DNA of 64,000 nucleotides from Effrenium voratum (Eukaryota; Sar; Dinophyceae; Suessiales; Symbiodiniaceae), in assembly GCA_963377175.1 (NCBI GenBank), contig CAUJNA010002879.1, positions 444,501 through 508,500 on the forward strand. The letters are read 5' to 3'. Under the pieces are notes generated by a model. The model was not told where the DNA came from and ran no database searches. It saw only the letters and a list, made by a program, of their open reading frames with translations. A program made the translations under genes and the position numbers. Shown here one piece after another: positions 31,501 to 43,500 of the stretch (positions are counted from its first letter, which is position 1; each line of letters starts with the position of its first letter).

Positions 31501-34500
31501 TGGGTCGCATATTCCTCCATCGGTTTCATCAAGTTTGCCGTGAACACAATTATATTCTACTTTGATTTGCTTAAGAACATGTTTCCTAGATTGCCCTGTT
31601 AGCTTGAAAGGGAATCTATCACTACTGCACTTGTTTTTCGTTTTGTTTTTCCAGGGGGTGCAAAAGCAAATGTGGGTATGGGTCAAAATTACACCAGCAG
31701 GGGACCGCAGGTAGTCCATGTTTCCATTTACCAGGGCAAGCCATTTTGGGGTTGCCCTATTTTTGACCCACCATGTAGGCCCTTTGCTCAGCTGGTGACC
31801 TGTCAGGCTCTTCGGATTGGAGCCATGAATCTCCGGCAGCTGAACCGTGAGGGTTTTCCTTTTGGCGTTCCCTTCGAAAACACAAAAATGGTGGGTTTCC
31901 ATTGTAAATACCTCCTTTTTTAGCAGAGGCCCTAAAACAAAGTGGGTATTTGGAGTAGGGGGAAACACACACACACACAGCCGGGAGCTTTTTCTAGTTT
32001 GTCTTCGGATCTGAACCTTTGTAAATGGTTGTAAGTTCCTTCGAAGGCCATTCAAAAGGGCGCATGGATGTATGCCTCGGGCTTGTGTTTGGCAACTCAC
32101 ACACCCAGAATAATCTTCCTGTGCCATGAAGGTGGATGTTCACTTGCCCAGTGGAGAGGGTTTTTCCGTAGAAGTCTCGCCGGCTACACCCATCAGCGAG
32201 GTGAAGGCTGCAGCGCAGCAGCATTTTCAGCGCCGCTTGAAGCTCACTGCGAAAGGCCGGCAGCTTGAATTGACGGCCACGCTGGGAGAGGCCGGATTGC
32301 AGGATGGGGATGTGGTGGCTGCTGTCATGCAGCTTGGCAAACTCGCAGCTGCTGATAAGGCATTTGCATGGCATGGCCACGGGGACGGGATTGTGACCTG
32401 GGGTCGTCCACGACTTGGAGGAGATAGCAGCCAGGTGCAAGAGCAGCTGAGGAACGTCCAGCACATCCAAGCAACTGACACTGCTTTTGCTGCCATTCTT
32501 GAATCTGGGTCTGTTGTGACCTGGGGTCATCCAGAAGAAGGGGGAGACAGCAGCCAGGTGCAAGAGAGGCTGAGGAATGTCAAGAACATCCAAGCAACTT
32601 GCGGTGCTTTTGCTGCCATTCTCGAATCTGGGTCTGTTGTGACCTGGGGTCATCCAGAAGAAGGGGGAGACAGCAGCCAGGTGCAAGAGCAGCTGAGGAA
32701 CGTCCAGCGCATCCAAGCAACTGAACGTGCCTTTGCAGCCATTCTTGAGTCTGGGGCTGTTGTGACCTGGGGTGATCCAGAATCCGGTGGAGACAGCAGG
32801 CAGGTTCAAGAGCAGCTGAAGAACGTCCAGCACATCCAAGCCACTGACGCTTCTTTTGCTGCCATTCTGAAATCTGGGTTTGTTGTGACCTGGGGTCATC
32901 CAGAATTCGGCGGAGACAGCAGGCAAGTGCAAGAGCAGCTGAGGAACGTTCAGCACATCCAAGCAACTGCCTATGGTGCTTTTGCTGCCCTTCTTGAATC
33001 TGGGGCTGTGTGACCTGGGGTGATCCAGAATGGGGCGGAGACAGCAGCCAGGTGCAAGAGCAGCTGAGGAAGGTCCAGCACATCCAAGCAACTCACTCTG
33101 CTTTTGCCGCCATTCTTGAGTCTGGGGCTGTTGTGACCTGGGGTTGTTCAGCCATGGGCGGTGACAGCAGCCGGGTGCAAGAGCAGCTGAGGAACGTCCA
33201 GCACGTCCAAGCAACTCGGAGTGCTTTTGCTGCCATTCTTGAATCTGGGGCAGTTGCGACCTGGGGTCGTGCAGAAGAAGGGGCAGACAGCAGCCAGGTG
33301 CAAGAGCAGCTGAGGAACGTTCAGCATATCCAAGCAACTGTTGGTGCTTTCGCTGCCATTCTTGAATCTGGGGCTGTTGTGACCTGGGGTCATGCAGGAT
33401 CCGGGGGAGACAGCAGCCAGGTGCAAGAGCAGCTGAGGAACGTCCAGCACATCCATGCAACTGACCGGGCTTTTGCTGCCATTCTTGAATCTGGGTCTGT
33501 TGTGACCTGGGGTCATCCAGAACAAGGGGGAGACAGCAGCCAGGTGCAAGAGCAGCTGAGCCTTCATTTGGAGCTGTCGTCGTCCAGCGTATCAAGGCCG
33601 CTGAGAGCGTAACAGAAGCGAGCGACAGCTGACCTTCACAGTTGGATTCGGAAAGTGTTGCTTGGAGTTTTGGCTCGAGCCATGCCAAGCTTCGAGACAC
33701 GGCTGTGGGAAATCGATGCTAGGAATCTGGATTGTTTTCTCACTTGCCCAAAGCGAATCGACCTTTTGACCTTTTGGTTTCCCTGATTTGGTCCAGTTTT
33801 AGTCATGGCCCCAAAGGTTGGCCTTTTGTTTTTTAGCGCCTCCGGCTCAGGGCGCCGACATTACAGGCCTGCTTTCTTATTTGCGTCCCTTTGGCATTGC
33901 CCCCTTGCCCCCCTTCCCCTCTAAGATCTTTGCCCCCCTTTCCCTGTTGAGATCCTTTCCCCCTTTCCCCCCTAAAGCCTTCCCCCCCGAGATCCTTTCC
34001 CTGTTGAGATCCTTTCCCCCCTTTCCCCCCTTAAGGCCTTTCCCCCCGCTGAGATCTTCTCCCCTTTCCTTTCTAAGATCCTTTGCCCCCTTTCCCTGTT
34101 GAGATCCTTTCCCCCCTTCCCCCTAGGGCCTTTCTAGATCTTCTCGCTTTTCCTCCCTAAGATCTTTTCCCCCCTTTCCCTGTTGAGATCCTTCCCCCCC
34201 TGTCCCCCTAAGGCCTTCCCCCCCCTGAGATCGTCTCCCTTTTCCTCCCTAAGATCTTTTCCCCCCTTCCCTGTTGAGATCCTTTCCCCCCTTTCCCCCC
34301 TAAGGCCTTTTCTTTTGCTGAGATCTTCTCCCTTTTCCTCCCTAAGATCTTTTCCCCCCCCCTTTCCCTGTCGAGATCCTTTCCCCTTTCCCCCCTAAGG
34401 CCTTTCCCCCCCCCCCCTGAGATCTTCTCCCTTTTCCTCCCTAAGATCTTTTCCCCCCTTGCCCTGTTGAGATCCTTTCCCCCCTTTTCCCAGGCCTTTT

Positions 34501-37500
34501 TACTGAGATCTTCGCCCTTTTCCTCGCTAAGCTCTTTTCCCCCCCCTTTCCCTGTCGAGATCCTTTCCCCTTTCCCCCCTAAGGCCTTTCCCCCCCCCCC
34601 CTTGAGATCTTCTCCCTTTTCCTCCCTAAGATCTTTTCCCCCCTTTCCCTGTTGAGATGCTTTCCCCCTTTCCCCCGTAAGGCCTTTCCCCTCCTGAGAT
34701 CTTCTCGCTTTTCCTCCCCAAGATCTTTTCTCTGCCCTTCCCGCTTGAGATCGTTTCCCCCCTTTCCCCCCTAAGGCCCCGTCCCCCCGAGATCTTCTCC
34801 CTTTTCCTCCCTAAGATCTTTTCTCCCTTTCCCTGTTGAGATCCTTTCTCCCCCTTTCTTCTCCCTTTTCCTCCCCAAGATCTTTTCCCTCCTTTTTTGG
34901 TTGAGATCCTTTCCCCCCATTCCCGCCTAAGGCCTTTCCCCCCTGAGATCTTCTCCCTTTTCCTCTCTAAGATCTTTTCCCCCCTTTTTCTGTTGAGATC
35001 CTTTCCCCCCGTTCCCGCCTAAGGCCTTTCCCCCCCTGAGATCTTCTCCCTTTTCCTCCCTAAGATCTTTTCCCCCTTCCCGGTTGAGATCCTTTCCCCC
35101 CTTCCCCCCCCTAAGGCCTTTGTCCCCTAAAATCTTGCCGACACTCTCCCCCCCTAAGATCTTTCCCGTTCCCCTCCCCCCCCTCTGATCTTCTCCCCCC
35201 CCCCCTAATTTTTTGTTCCCCCCTTTCCCGCGAAGATCTTCATTTCCCTTCACTTTCCTTCACTTCGGCTCATGTCCCTGTATGTCTATTTTTCCTTTTC
35301 TTTCATTTCACTTCAGGTTATTCATTTCCATGCATTTTCCTGAGGGCTGTGCGGGACACAGTTGCGTAAACACATTGGGGTGTTGGATTCCCCCCGGGTC
35401 CTTTGTTTTGCATCCTTAGCATCTGGGCAACATCGCCAGCATCACCTGCATCATCCACATCAGCGCCTGCCAAGGATGCGGATGATGCAAGTTGTGCTGC
35501 AGATGTTGCCCATGCTGGTGAAGGAAAATCAGGAAATTAAGGAACAGGCGGGGAGGGGTAAGGGGAGGGGTAACAGGTAAAGAGGTAAGGCGCATTTCTT
35601 TATGTCCAACACGCCACCTGTTGTTGGCGGAATTCCATGTCCTTTGGGCAGCGGGTGGACGAAATCCTGCACCACCAAAGAAACCCTGGAATGATGATTC
35701 CCCTGTAAATACCAAACAACACTGGTTTCGCATGGTTTCCAAGTGGTGCGAAATGGATATCACAACCATCTACAGTAGGACTCTGCTTGTTTTTGATGCC
35801 AAATGGAGGCCTCCGCAAGGTGCACGAGTCATGAGCACCGCCTGTGGTAGCACCGAAAGGTCAATTTGGGGATTTCTCACTTTTGGATGGGAACACCCCC
35901 TCCAATAAACAGGGGTTTATGAATCCGGGGTCAACATTAAGTTGTTTCCCTGGGGTTTTGATGGTTTGCTGGAAAGAAGGATCCCTCTGCCCACCATTAC
36001 AACCACCCCAAGCCCCCCTTAAGCCCCTTTGAGCCCTAAGCCCAATCCTTTTCAAGCAGGTCATATTTGTGGATCCACACCTTGTTGAGTTCGGTGTGTT
36101 TTTGGTGGCAGAACTTCCACATCGGAAAATGGCGGGTAGACTAAAGTTCCTGAGCTTTATAGCCATGTGGGTATGGGTCAAAATTAGTCACCTCCAGGAA
36201 TTGGACTGCAGATTTTAGTCCATGTTTCCATTTGCCAAGGCAAGCCATTTTGGGGTTACCCTATTTTTGGCCCACAGCCATGTCAGAGACAAAAGTCAGC
36301 GGGTTTTGAGCACTGCTCTCTTTCAGGTCAAACTGGTCCGATACTTCGACGAGGGCAACCATATGTACCTTGTCTTCGAGCTCTGCGAAGGCGGATTGCG
36401 AGACAAAAAACAACTCGGGACGCCGGGGTTTTTCATTTCCCTCCAAATGCCCCGCCTTTTTCTGGGGTATTTTTCTTGAAGAGTTGGTTTGGTAAATACC
36501 GATCGATCCCTTTTTTCTAGTAGAGGGTGGACAAATCATAGCCTAAACAACCGGCATCGGGTATTTGGAGTGGTTTGGGTACATAAAGATTCGCATACAT
36601 TACATGTGTTGTGTGCATGTCTGGCATGCAATGCAGTATTCCAAAGGGATCCTTGGTTTTTTTTGAGGTGAGCGGGGGTCGAGCGCGACTTCAGGCTCCA
36701 AGCTTGGGTTTTTCATTTTTTTTTCCATGGGACGGAGTACTAGGTCCAGCGAAAGGGCGCCAACTTTCTCACCCACTTTTTTGGTTGGGAGATGCGTTCG
36801 CTTCCCTGGCTAAAATAGTCAAAAAATAAAAAAGGTGGGCGTACCAACTTATTCTAACCTCGACTACTGGGGGACCTAGTTGAACTTGTTGATTTTTCAT
36901 GGATGGAGTAGGTTGTCAGTCATGGAACAGGAGCATATGGGAGCCCTAAAAAAAAGGTCCGCAATTTCAGCCCTAAAAGAATCCACGCCGAAAAGTGATT
37001 TTGCCAGACCATGGTTTTGCGCTGAGCTTGCCAGGCTTGCGTCCATGAATATGACCGACCTAGAAAGATTGCGCGTGATGTACCCACTACTTTGTCTATT
37101 TGTGGATTTTCCTGGAGTGACCCTGCAGCGGCGATAGCCGCTGTTTTGTGATGTGTTGTGCTTGGCATTTGGCATGCTTGCTGCGGCGAGTGTGCAATAG
37201 TCATCAGTGATTCAAGTGGGCTCTGTACAGCACGCTTTGATGAGAACAACGAGGCTAGATCAAATGCAGGCATGGCATGGGGAATGGGACCAGCTGTGAA
37301 CACTTTGGTTTTTCGCTTACCAGCCACGAGATTTCGCCCTCGCCTTGCTCTGCGCGTTCGGCAATTTTTCCCAACCGTGCTCCATGATTTGCCCCAGTGG
37401 AGGGGTTTCAATTCGCTCATGTGCTGCACCCACAATATTTTGTTAGTTTGGCCCCGATGTTCGAATACCGGTGTGGAGAAGCAAGTCATTTTGTCCATTG

Positions 37501-40500
37501 CTTCATCCGCAACCCATGGCACTGCAGCCCACCAGCTTGGGCGGGAACTTTGGAACGCTTCACTGTTCCCCGACTCAAATACCCTCTTTTTTTTTATCAC
37601 GTCGACCCTCTTACCATGAAAAACCTGGTTTTCTTAAAGAACATACCCTAGAAAAAGTTGGTATTTGGAGTAGCACAAGTGGGATTTTGGAGGTCCTGAC
37701 TTGCTGACGCCCCCCCCCCCCAATAGCCCCCACCCCTCCCCACCCCACCCCTCCCCCACCCCCTCCCCACCCCATGTCCACCCCTCTCCCACCCCCCCAC
37801 CCCATGTCCACCATCCCCCCCCACCCCCTCACCCCCTCCCCACCCCTTCCCCCCCCGAAGACTCCATGACCAGTGGGATGGAGGTCCTGACTTGCTGACG
37901 CGCCTGGAGCGCGAAGGGAAGATCCCAGAGAAGGAGGTGAGCTGCGAGCGGTTTGAACCGTGACTAGGGCGGTTTGCTGTCTCGAAACAGGGCGGGTTGC
38001 TTACCTCCCTTTTACCCTTGGGTTCCCCCACTAAAATGTTTTTCTTCCATTTACTGATATGTTTTTTTTGTTTATTATTATTATCATTAGTTTCCCTTGT
38101 TGGTTTTAAACGGATTTTATCACTACTGGACATATTTGCTATTTTTTCCAGGAGTCTTAACCCAATGAAAGTTTTGCAGGTCTGTCTCGAAACAGGGGTT
38201 ATGTAGGAGAACATGGAGACTTGTTTTCAATATTCCAACCTATCTTAACTTGTGTTGTGCTACGCATGGCGTGCTATTAGCGTGGATTGTTCGGACCTAC
38301 TGCATGTGTGGAGCGTTGGCTTGGCACACCCGTTCATGGTTATGACAGTGTCGCGCACCCTACCCATTTTTTGTCCTTTGTGTTCAGAATCAATCAGTTC
38401 GAGCGCCCCATAGCAAGCTTTGAAGCCAGGGACTCAGTTGTTCAAAGTGAACCAACGTTCCAACCTTTTGGGATTCCGTGTTTGGTTCAGTTTTCGAACC
38501 GGTGCTTTTCAGGAAATGACCAATACTACAGGGAGAGCCGTATTGCATTTATTTTTGTGACTCGAGGACGGAAATCGGTGGTCCGTGTCGTGTGATTTGA
38601 GGTAAAATATTTGCTGGCGGACGAAGCTCGTTTGGATGAATACCGCAAATGGGTGGAGTCGGATCCAAAAATGGCTTTGGTGGGTTTCGCGGAAGGCAAA
38701 TTTGATGGCCGGACAGCGGGCCAAGTGAAAGCCGGCTTGGACTTGATGCTTTCCGTCGGGGAGTGTGCAGTGGTGGTTTCGTGGGTGAACGCGCCAGTGC
38801 TTAAGAGCCTGCTGGCACTGCGACAGAAGGTTTTGAAGCTGTCGCCTGAGGCACTGGTTTTTGCTGAGAAAGTGTTTGACGAAGTTTTGCAACATAAGTT
38901 GCAACTGAGCGCTTCTAAGCCGCTCGACACAGATTTGCCAACAGCCGAAGCTGTGGTGAAGTTAGGGCATGTCCAGGAAATGCATAAGTTGCTGAATCAC
39001 GCAGGTGGTTCTGGGCCAGCTGTGGCTGTGCTTCGCGCGGCTGTGAAATTGCTGCCAGAGCCCGCCAACACGAATGCTCCAAAGCCCGACTCAGCTGCGT
39101 CAGCTGCACCGAAGGAAGCAGGACCCGCTACTGTTCCAACTTTTAAGCCAGGAGACAAAGTGATTTTGTCTGCTACAAAACAGAGAGACAAATATCACGG
39201 CGCCGCTTGCACCGTGGAAGCCGTGTATTCCAAGAAGTGTAAAATCTGGATTTCAAAGCATTCCGAATGGAAAACTGTTCCATTCGACAAGCTGACCCCT
39301 GCACAGAACGAGACAAAGCCAGACGCTACAACAAATGTGCCTGGCAAGAAGTCTTTGAAAGATATTTTCGGAGAAGCTAGTGAGCAAGACTGACAGGAGT
39401 GCTCGATGCGCCTAGAAAAAGGTTGAGTGAAGCCATTGGTGCATATAAATTGTTTGGCCTTTCGGAACGCCGCCCATGCCTGTCAAAGCAGGCGCAACAC
39501 GTTCGGCCAGAGTCTCTTTTGCACACTGGCCATGTGTCCCTCGACTCACGAAGAGTAGCGGTCGCAACCCCTTATGCCTACAAGGCTCTGGTTCGAGCGG
39601 GATTCTAACATAAGAGCTAAAACCGGCACATCTTTGGGCAAGCACTCATGAAGATAAGCAAACAAGTGGACAAACACTCGGAAGCCATGAATAGATTTCT
39701 TGTGTGTTTTGTTGGCTTGCGTTAATACACGGTAGTTGACGGTAATCGACGGTAATTGGCGTTGTGGCGATGTGTTGTAAGTCTCCATAATCTTGCACAT
39801 AACAGGGGGGGTTGCTTACGATCATCGAACCGCTCTGGGCAACTCTTGGCAACACGAACAGTGAACTTCGCCCGTTGCTTCCTTCTTTCACGGTTTTTCG
39901 GTCGGCGAGCCTTTTGAAAAGGACTCTTTGAGATGGGAGAAAGACCATGTCACATGGACTTTTGGTCCTGCCCCTGGAAGATTGCAAAGGACCCAACTTG
40001 GTGGCTCCCAGCTATCCGGTTCCTTAGCTTTTTAGCCTTTTAGTGTTTAGTGGTAGTTTCCATTTACCCAGCTAGAAGTTAAACTTTTACCGGGATCTGA
40101 GGGCAGCCCAGCCAATGCATTGTTTTCTTCGTGGTTTCATCATGGAGTCGGAACAAGCCCGAGATCATGACCCCTAGCCCTCTATCCACGCCACGGAAGA
40201 TAGAGATGAGCAACACAATAGCCACCCCCTACTCCAAATACCCTCTTTTTTAGGGTATGATGCCGACCCTCTACTAAAAAAGGAGTTTACTGTGGAAACC
40301 CGAACGGTTTTCCAAACAAAAACAACTAAAAAGCGTGTGTGTGTGTGTGTGTGTGGAGGTTACGGGGGCAATACAGCACGCCAGCTTAAAGGAATTCAAT
40401 CCATGCAAAACCAGTACTAGGCTAGGTCACCCAGAAGTGCCCTTTCGCCCCCTTTTTTGGTTGGGAGGGTTCCGAACCCTACTAAAATAGACTACGGGGA

Positions 40501-43500
40501 AAAAAAGGTACCCTGATTCTAACCTCTCTACTGGAGGACCTAGTAGGCAAAGAGGACCGAAGACAACCGAAGCGAATACTAAACTATTACAAACCACGAC
40601 AAAGTCAGTACTAAAGCAATACCAAACCAATATGAAGCCAATACTAACCAACACTAAGCCAGTACTTTTTGTGTTTTGTTTTGTTTTTGGGGGCCCTTTG
40701 TACATCAGTGACCCATAGCCCTCCAGGATTCACATGGACAGCTCACACATTGGTAGTAGACCCTTCACAGGGAGAGTCGCAAATCAAGTCTCTGGTCTTC
40801 TTTTGGGTCCTGACTTTCCTGTAGGGATTCTGGATTGGGATTGGCAAACCCTCCATTTTCAACAGCCCAGCTAGAATGCTTGCGTTCCTTTTGATGTCCC
40901 CCAAAACGAGCAGAAGAGTGCAGTACCCAAACACGCATGTCATCCACAGCAATTAGCTGATGGACAAATATGTTGTAAATCATTGGCTTTGCCTTATTAC
41001 TAGCTTGGTATTGGTTTAGTATTGGTGTAGTATTGGTTTAGTAGTTGTTTGTCCTTTCCGGCCTGGAAAACGTTTCATAATTGCGTACCTTTTTTATTTC
41101 TATTGGTGAGTGTACTACCCCCTTGAACACGTGTCAACTCAGTGCTTTTATATAAAGAAGATGTAAGGAAATCAGTGGTTTCGGGGATGGGTGTTGTTTG
41201 CAGAGATGTAGTATGCTGACTCGCTCGGTACTGAGAAGAAATAATGAATAACTAGTGGACAAGAAGAGAGATGGGAATTACTATAGGCGAGCGGGCGGAG
41301 AGACGACCGCATTGGGTACCTTTATTTCACTCTTTTCACTCTTAGTATTGAGTGCTTGGGGTGGCCATGTACTACCTCTTTGGTCATTTGTCGGCTGAGC
41401 CCTTTTTGTATAAAGGATATGTACCCCCTACTCCAACTACCCTCTTTTTCTAGGGTATGATGTCGACCCTCTACTAAAAAAGGAGGTATTTGCCATGGAA
41501 ACCCAGGTTTTTTTGAAAACAGCAGGGGGTAAGGACATCCGCGCTTTGCTGGGGATGGGTGTTGCTTCCGGACGAAAAAGACTCCGGAAAACACCAAACG
41601 ACTTTTTCCGGATGAAGTCCCATATTTTCTGCGTGCAAAAAGTCTTCGGGATAGAGGGTAATCGTCTAATCAATTCGATGAACCGGGTACCGACATTGCG
41701 GTGCGCGTTTCGAATGTACATTGACCCATGGACCTCAACCTGTCATTCAGAAAGCCCCTTTCGAGCTACTGAGATGTGAAGGGTTGGGAGCAAGCTAAAT
41801 CACTAAGCCTACATTACGCACTTGCTGGATGCTCACATAATCCTGCACCAGCCGCCTCATCGTACAAATATGTTGTTGGACTTGCACGCAAGTGCGGCAA
41901 AGACTAGATTCTGGGCTGTAGAGTTGGGGGCTTGTTTGGCCGTACCGAAAATTTGTGCAGTAATTTGTTCTGTCTGCAAGCGTTTTGCTGCTCTATTTCA
42001 TTGGTGGTACTTGCAACGGCTGCGGCAAGGCAACTAAGGGGGGGGGGCAAGTATTTGCGATTCCTTTGACAATGCATCCTTAAGCATGGGAGATGTGCAG
42101 GCACGTTTAAACAAAACACATTGAAGCGTGTGATGTGGTTTTCTCTCAACATCAGCTGCCACGAAAAATGTGTGTAGGGGCAGCACTTGACCAATCGATG
42201 GCAGACATAGATGTCGGAGTGACCCGAAGTATGAGTTGGACTCCTCACAGGAATGGGTCATTTGTGTCCTGCTCGCTTGCCTCTTGCACAACCCGCATGT
42301 GTGTTTCTTGCTGCTGGCAGGCTGGTAATTGCAGAACCACTACGTAACAAATCGGCATGAAAATTGATTTTTCTTCCAGAGTTGGCCGTCTAGAAGTGTG
42401 GCGATTGTTTTCCTTTCTGCTGTTTCAGCAAGTTGCGAGCTGGACCAAGTTGTGAGCTGGACAGTCATGTTTGGACTCTTGTGTTGGCAGTGTATGACAT
42501 GACAGTCGCATCAATGCTACTGATGCGCAACTGCAGAAAACATGCCATCAGGTGTGCTGCCCGACATTGAAACTGTCGGTGTCCTTATGCTTTGAAGGCG
42601 AAAGCCTACAACTCAAGTGCACGCCTGACATCGAACCCGGGGGGTCTATGGCGAGCTCATGAACCCGATTGACCTCTTGCGAGCCATGTCCGGTTTCCAA
42701 TGGACAGGACGGTTCTGCAAAAAGACGTCTCACTGATTCCTGTCAGCTTCCATGATTAACTGCCTCCCTTTGACTCTTGTTGGACCCCACAGCCTATTGC
42801 CCAAGAATAGCAAGTCCTACAAGCCCCACTGGTTTTCATTCCACTCAGGAAGCTTGGGAAAGCTGACTTTGTTGGGATTCTCCAACCCGCCCCTATGAAA
42901 ACCATCAAGTCGATTTCCACACCATGCATTCGATTCCTTGCTTGTTCAGCGGCATCCTGTGAATGTCTGTTTGTTTGGTGGGTTGCCTCTGAAGATGGTC
43001 AACCCCAAGAATTGTTCCCATTCGTTTCCCTTTCCTCCATTTGTTCAAGAATGTGTGTTGATTTTCCCTTGTTGGTTTTAAAAGGAGTTCATCACTACTG
43101 GACTTTATTTTTTCCTGGGGCCTTAACCAAATGGAAGTATAGAGTTCCCATCTGCCATTGTTAATGTTATTTGCCCTTGTTGGTTTTAAAAGGAATTCAT
43201 CACTACTGGAGATAGTTTTTGTTTCCTGGGGCCTTATCTGGTCAACCCCAAGAAGAGTTCCCATTCGTTTCCTACAGGCTGCTAGCAGCATGCGGCAGAT
43301 GCTGGCAGCGCTGAAGTGCTGCCATGATCATTACATGGGCCACTTCGATGTCAAGCCGGAGCCGGGCGCTCAGACGACCCCCGTAACCTCCAAATACCCG
43401 ATGCCGTTTTTTAGGGTTTGATGTCGACCTCTACTAAACAGGAGGTATTTTCCATGGAAAACCAGGTTTTTCAAAAAACATACCCTAGAAAAGGTGGGTA

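Noticed and set aside
31994..33700. 568-codon ORF on the minus strand opposite RCC1 gene 2
   Set aside because: Same cause; the ubiquitin-like domain and the VVTWG core are on the + strand.
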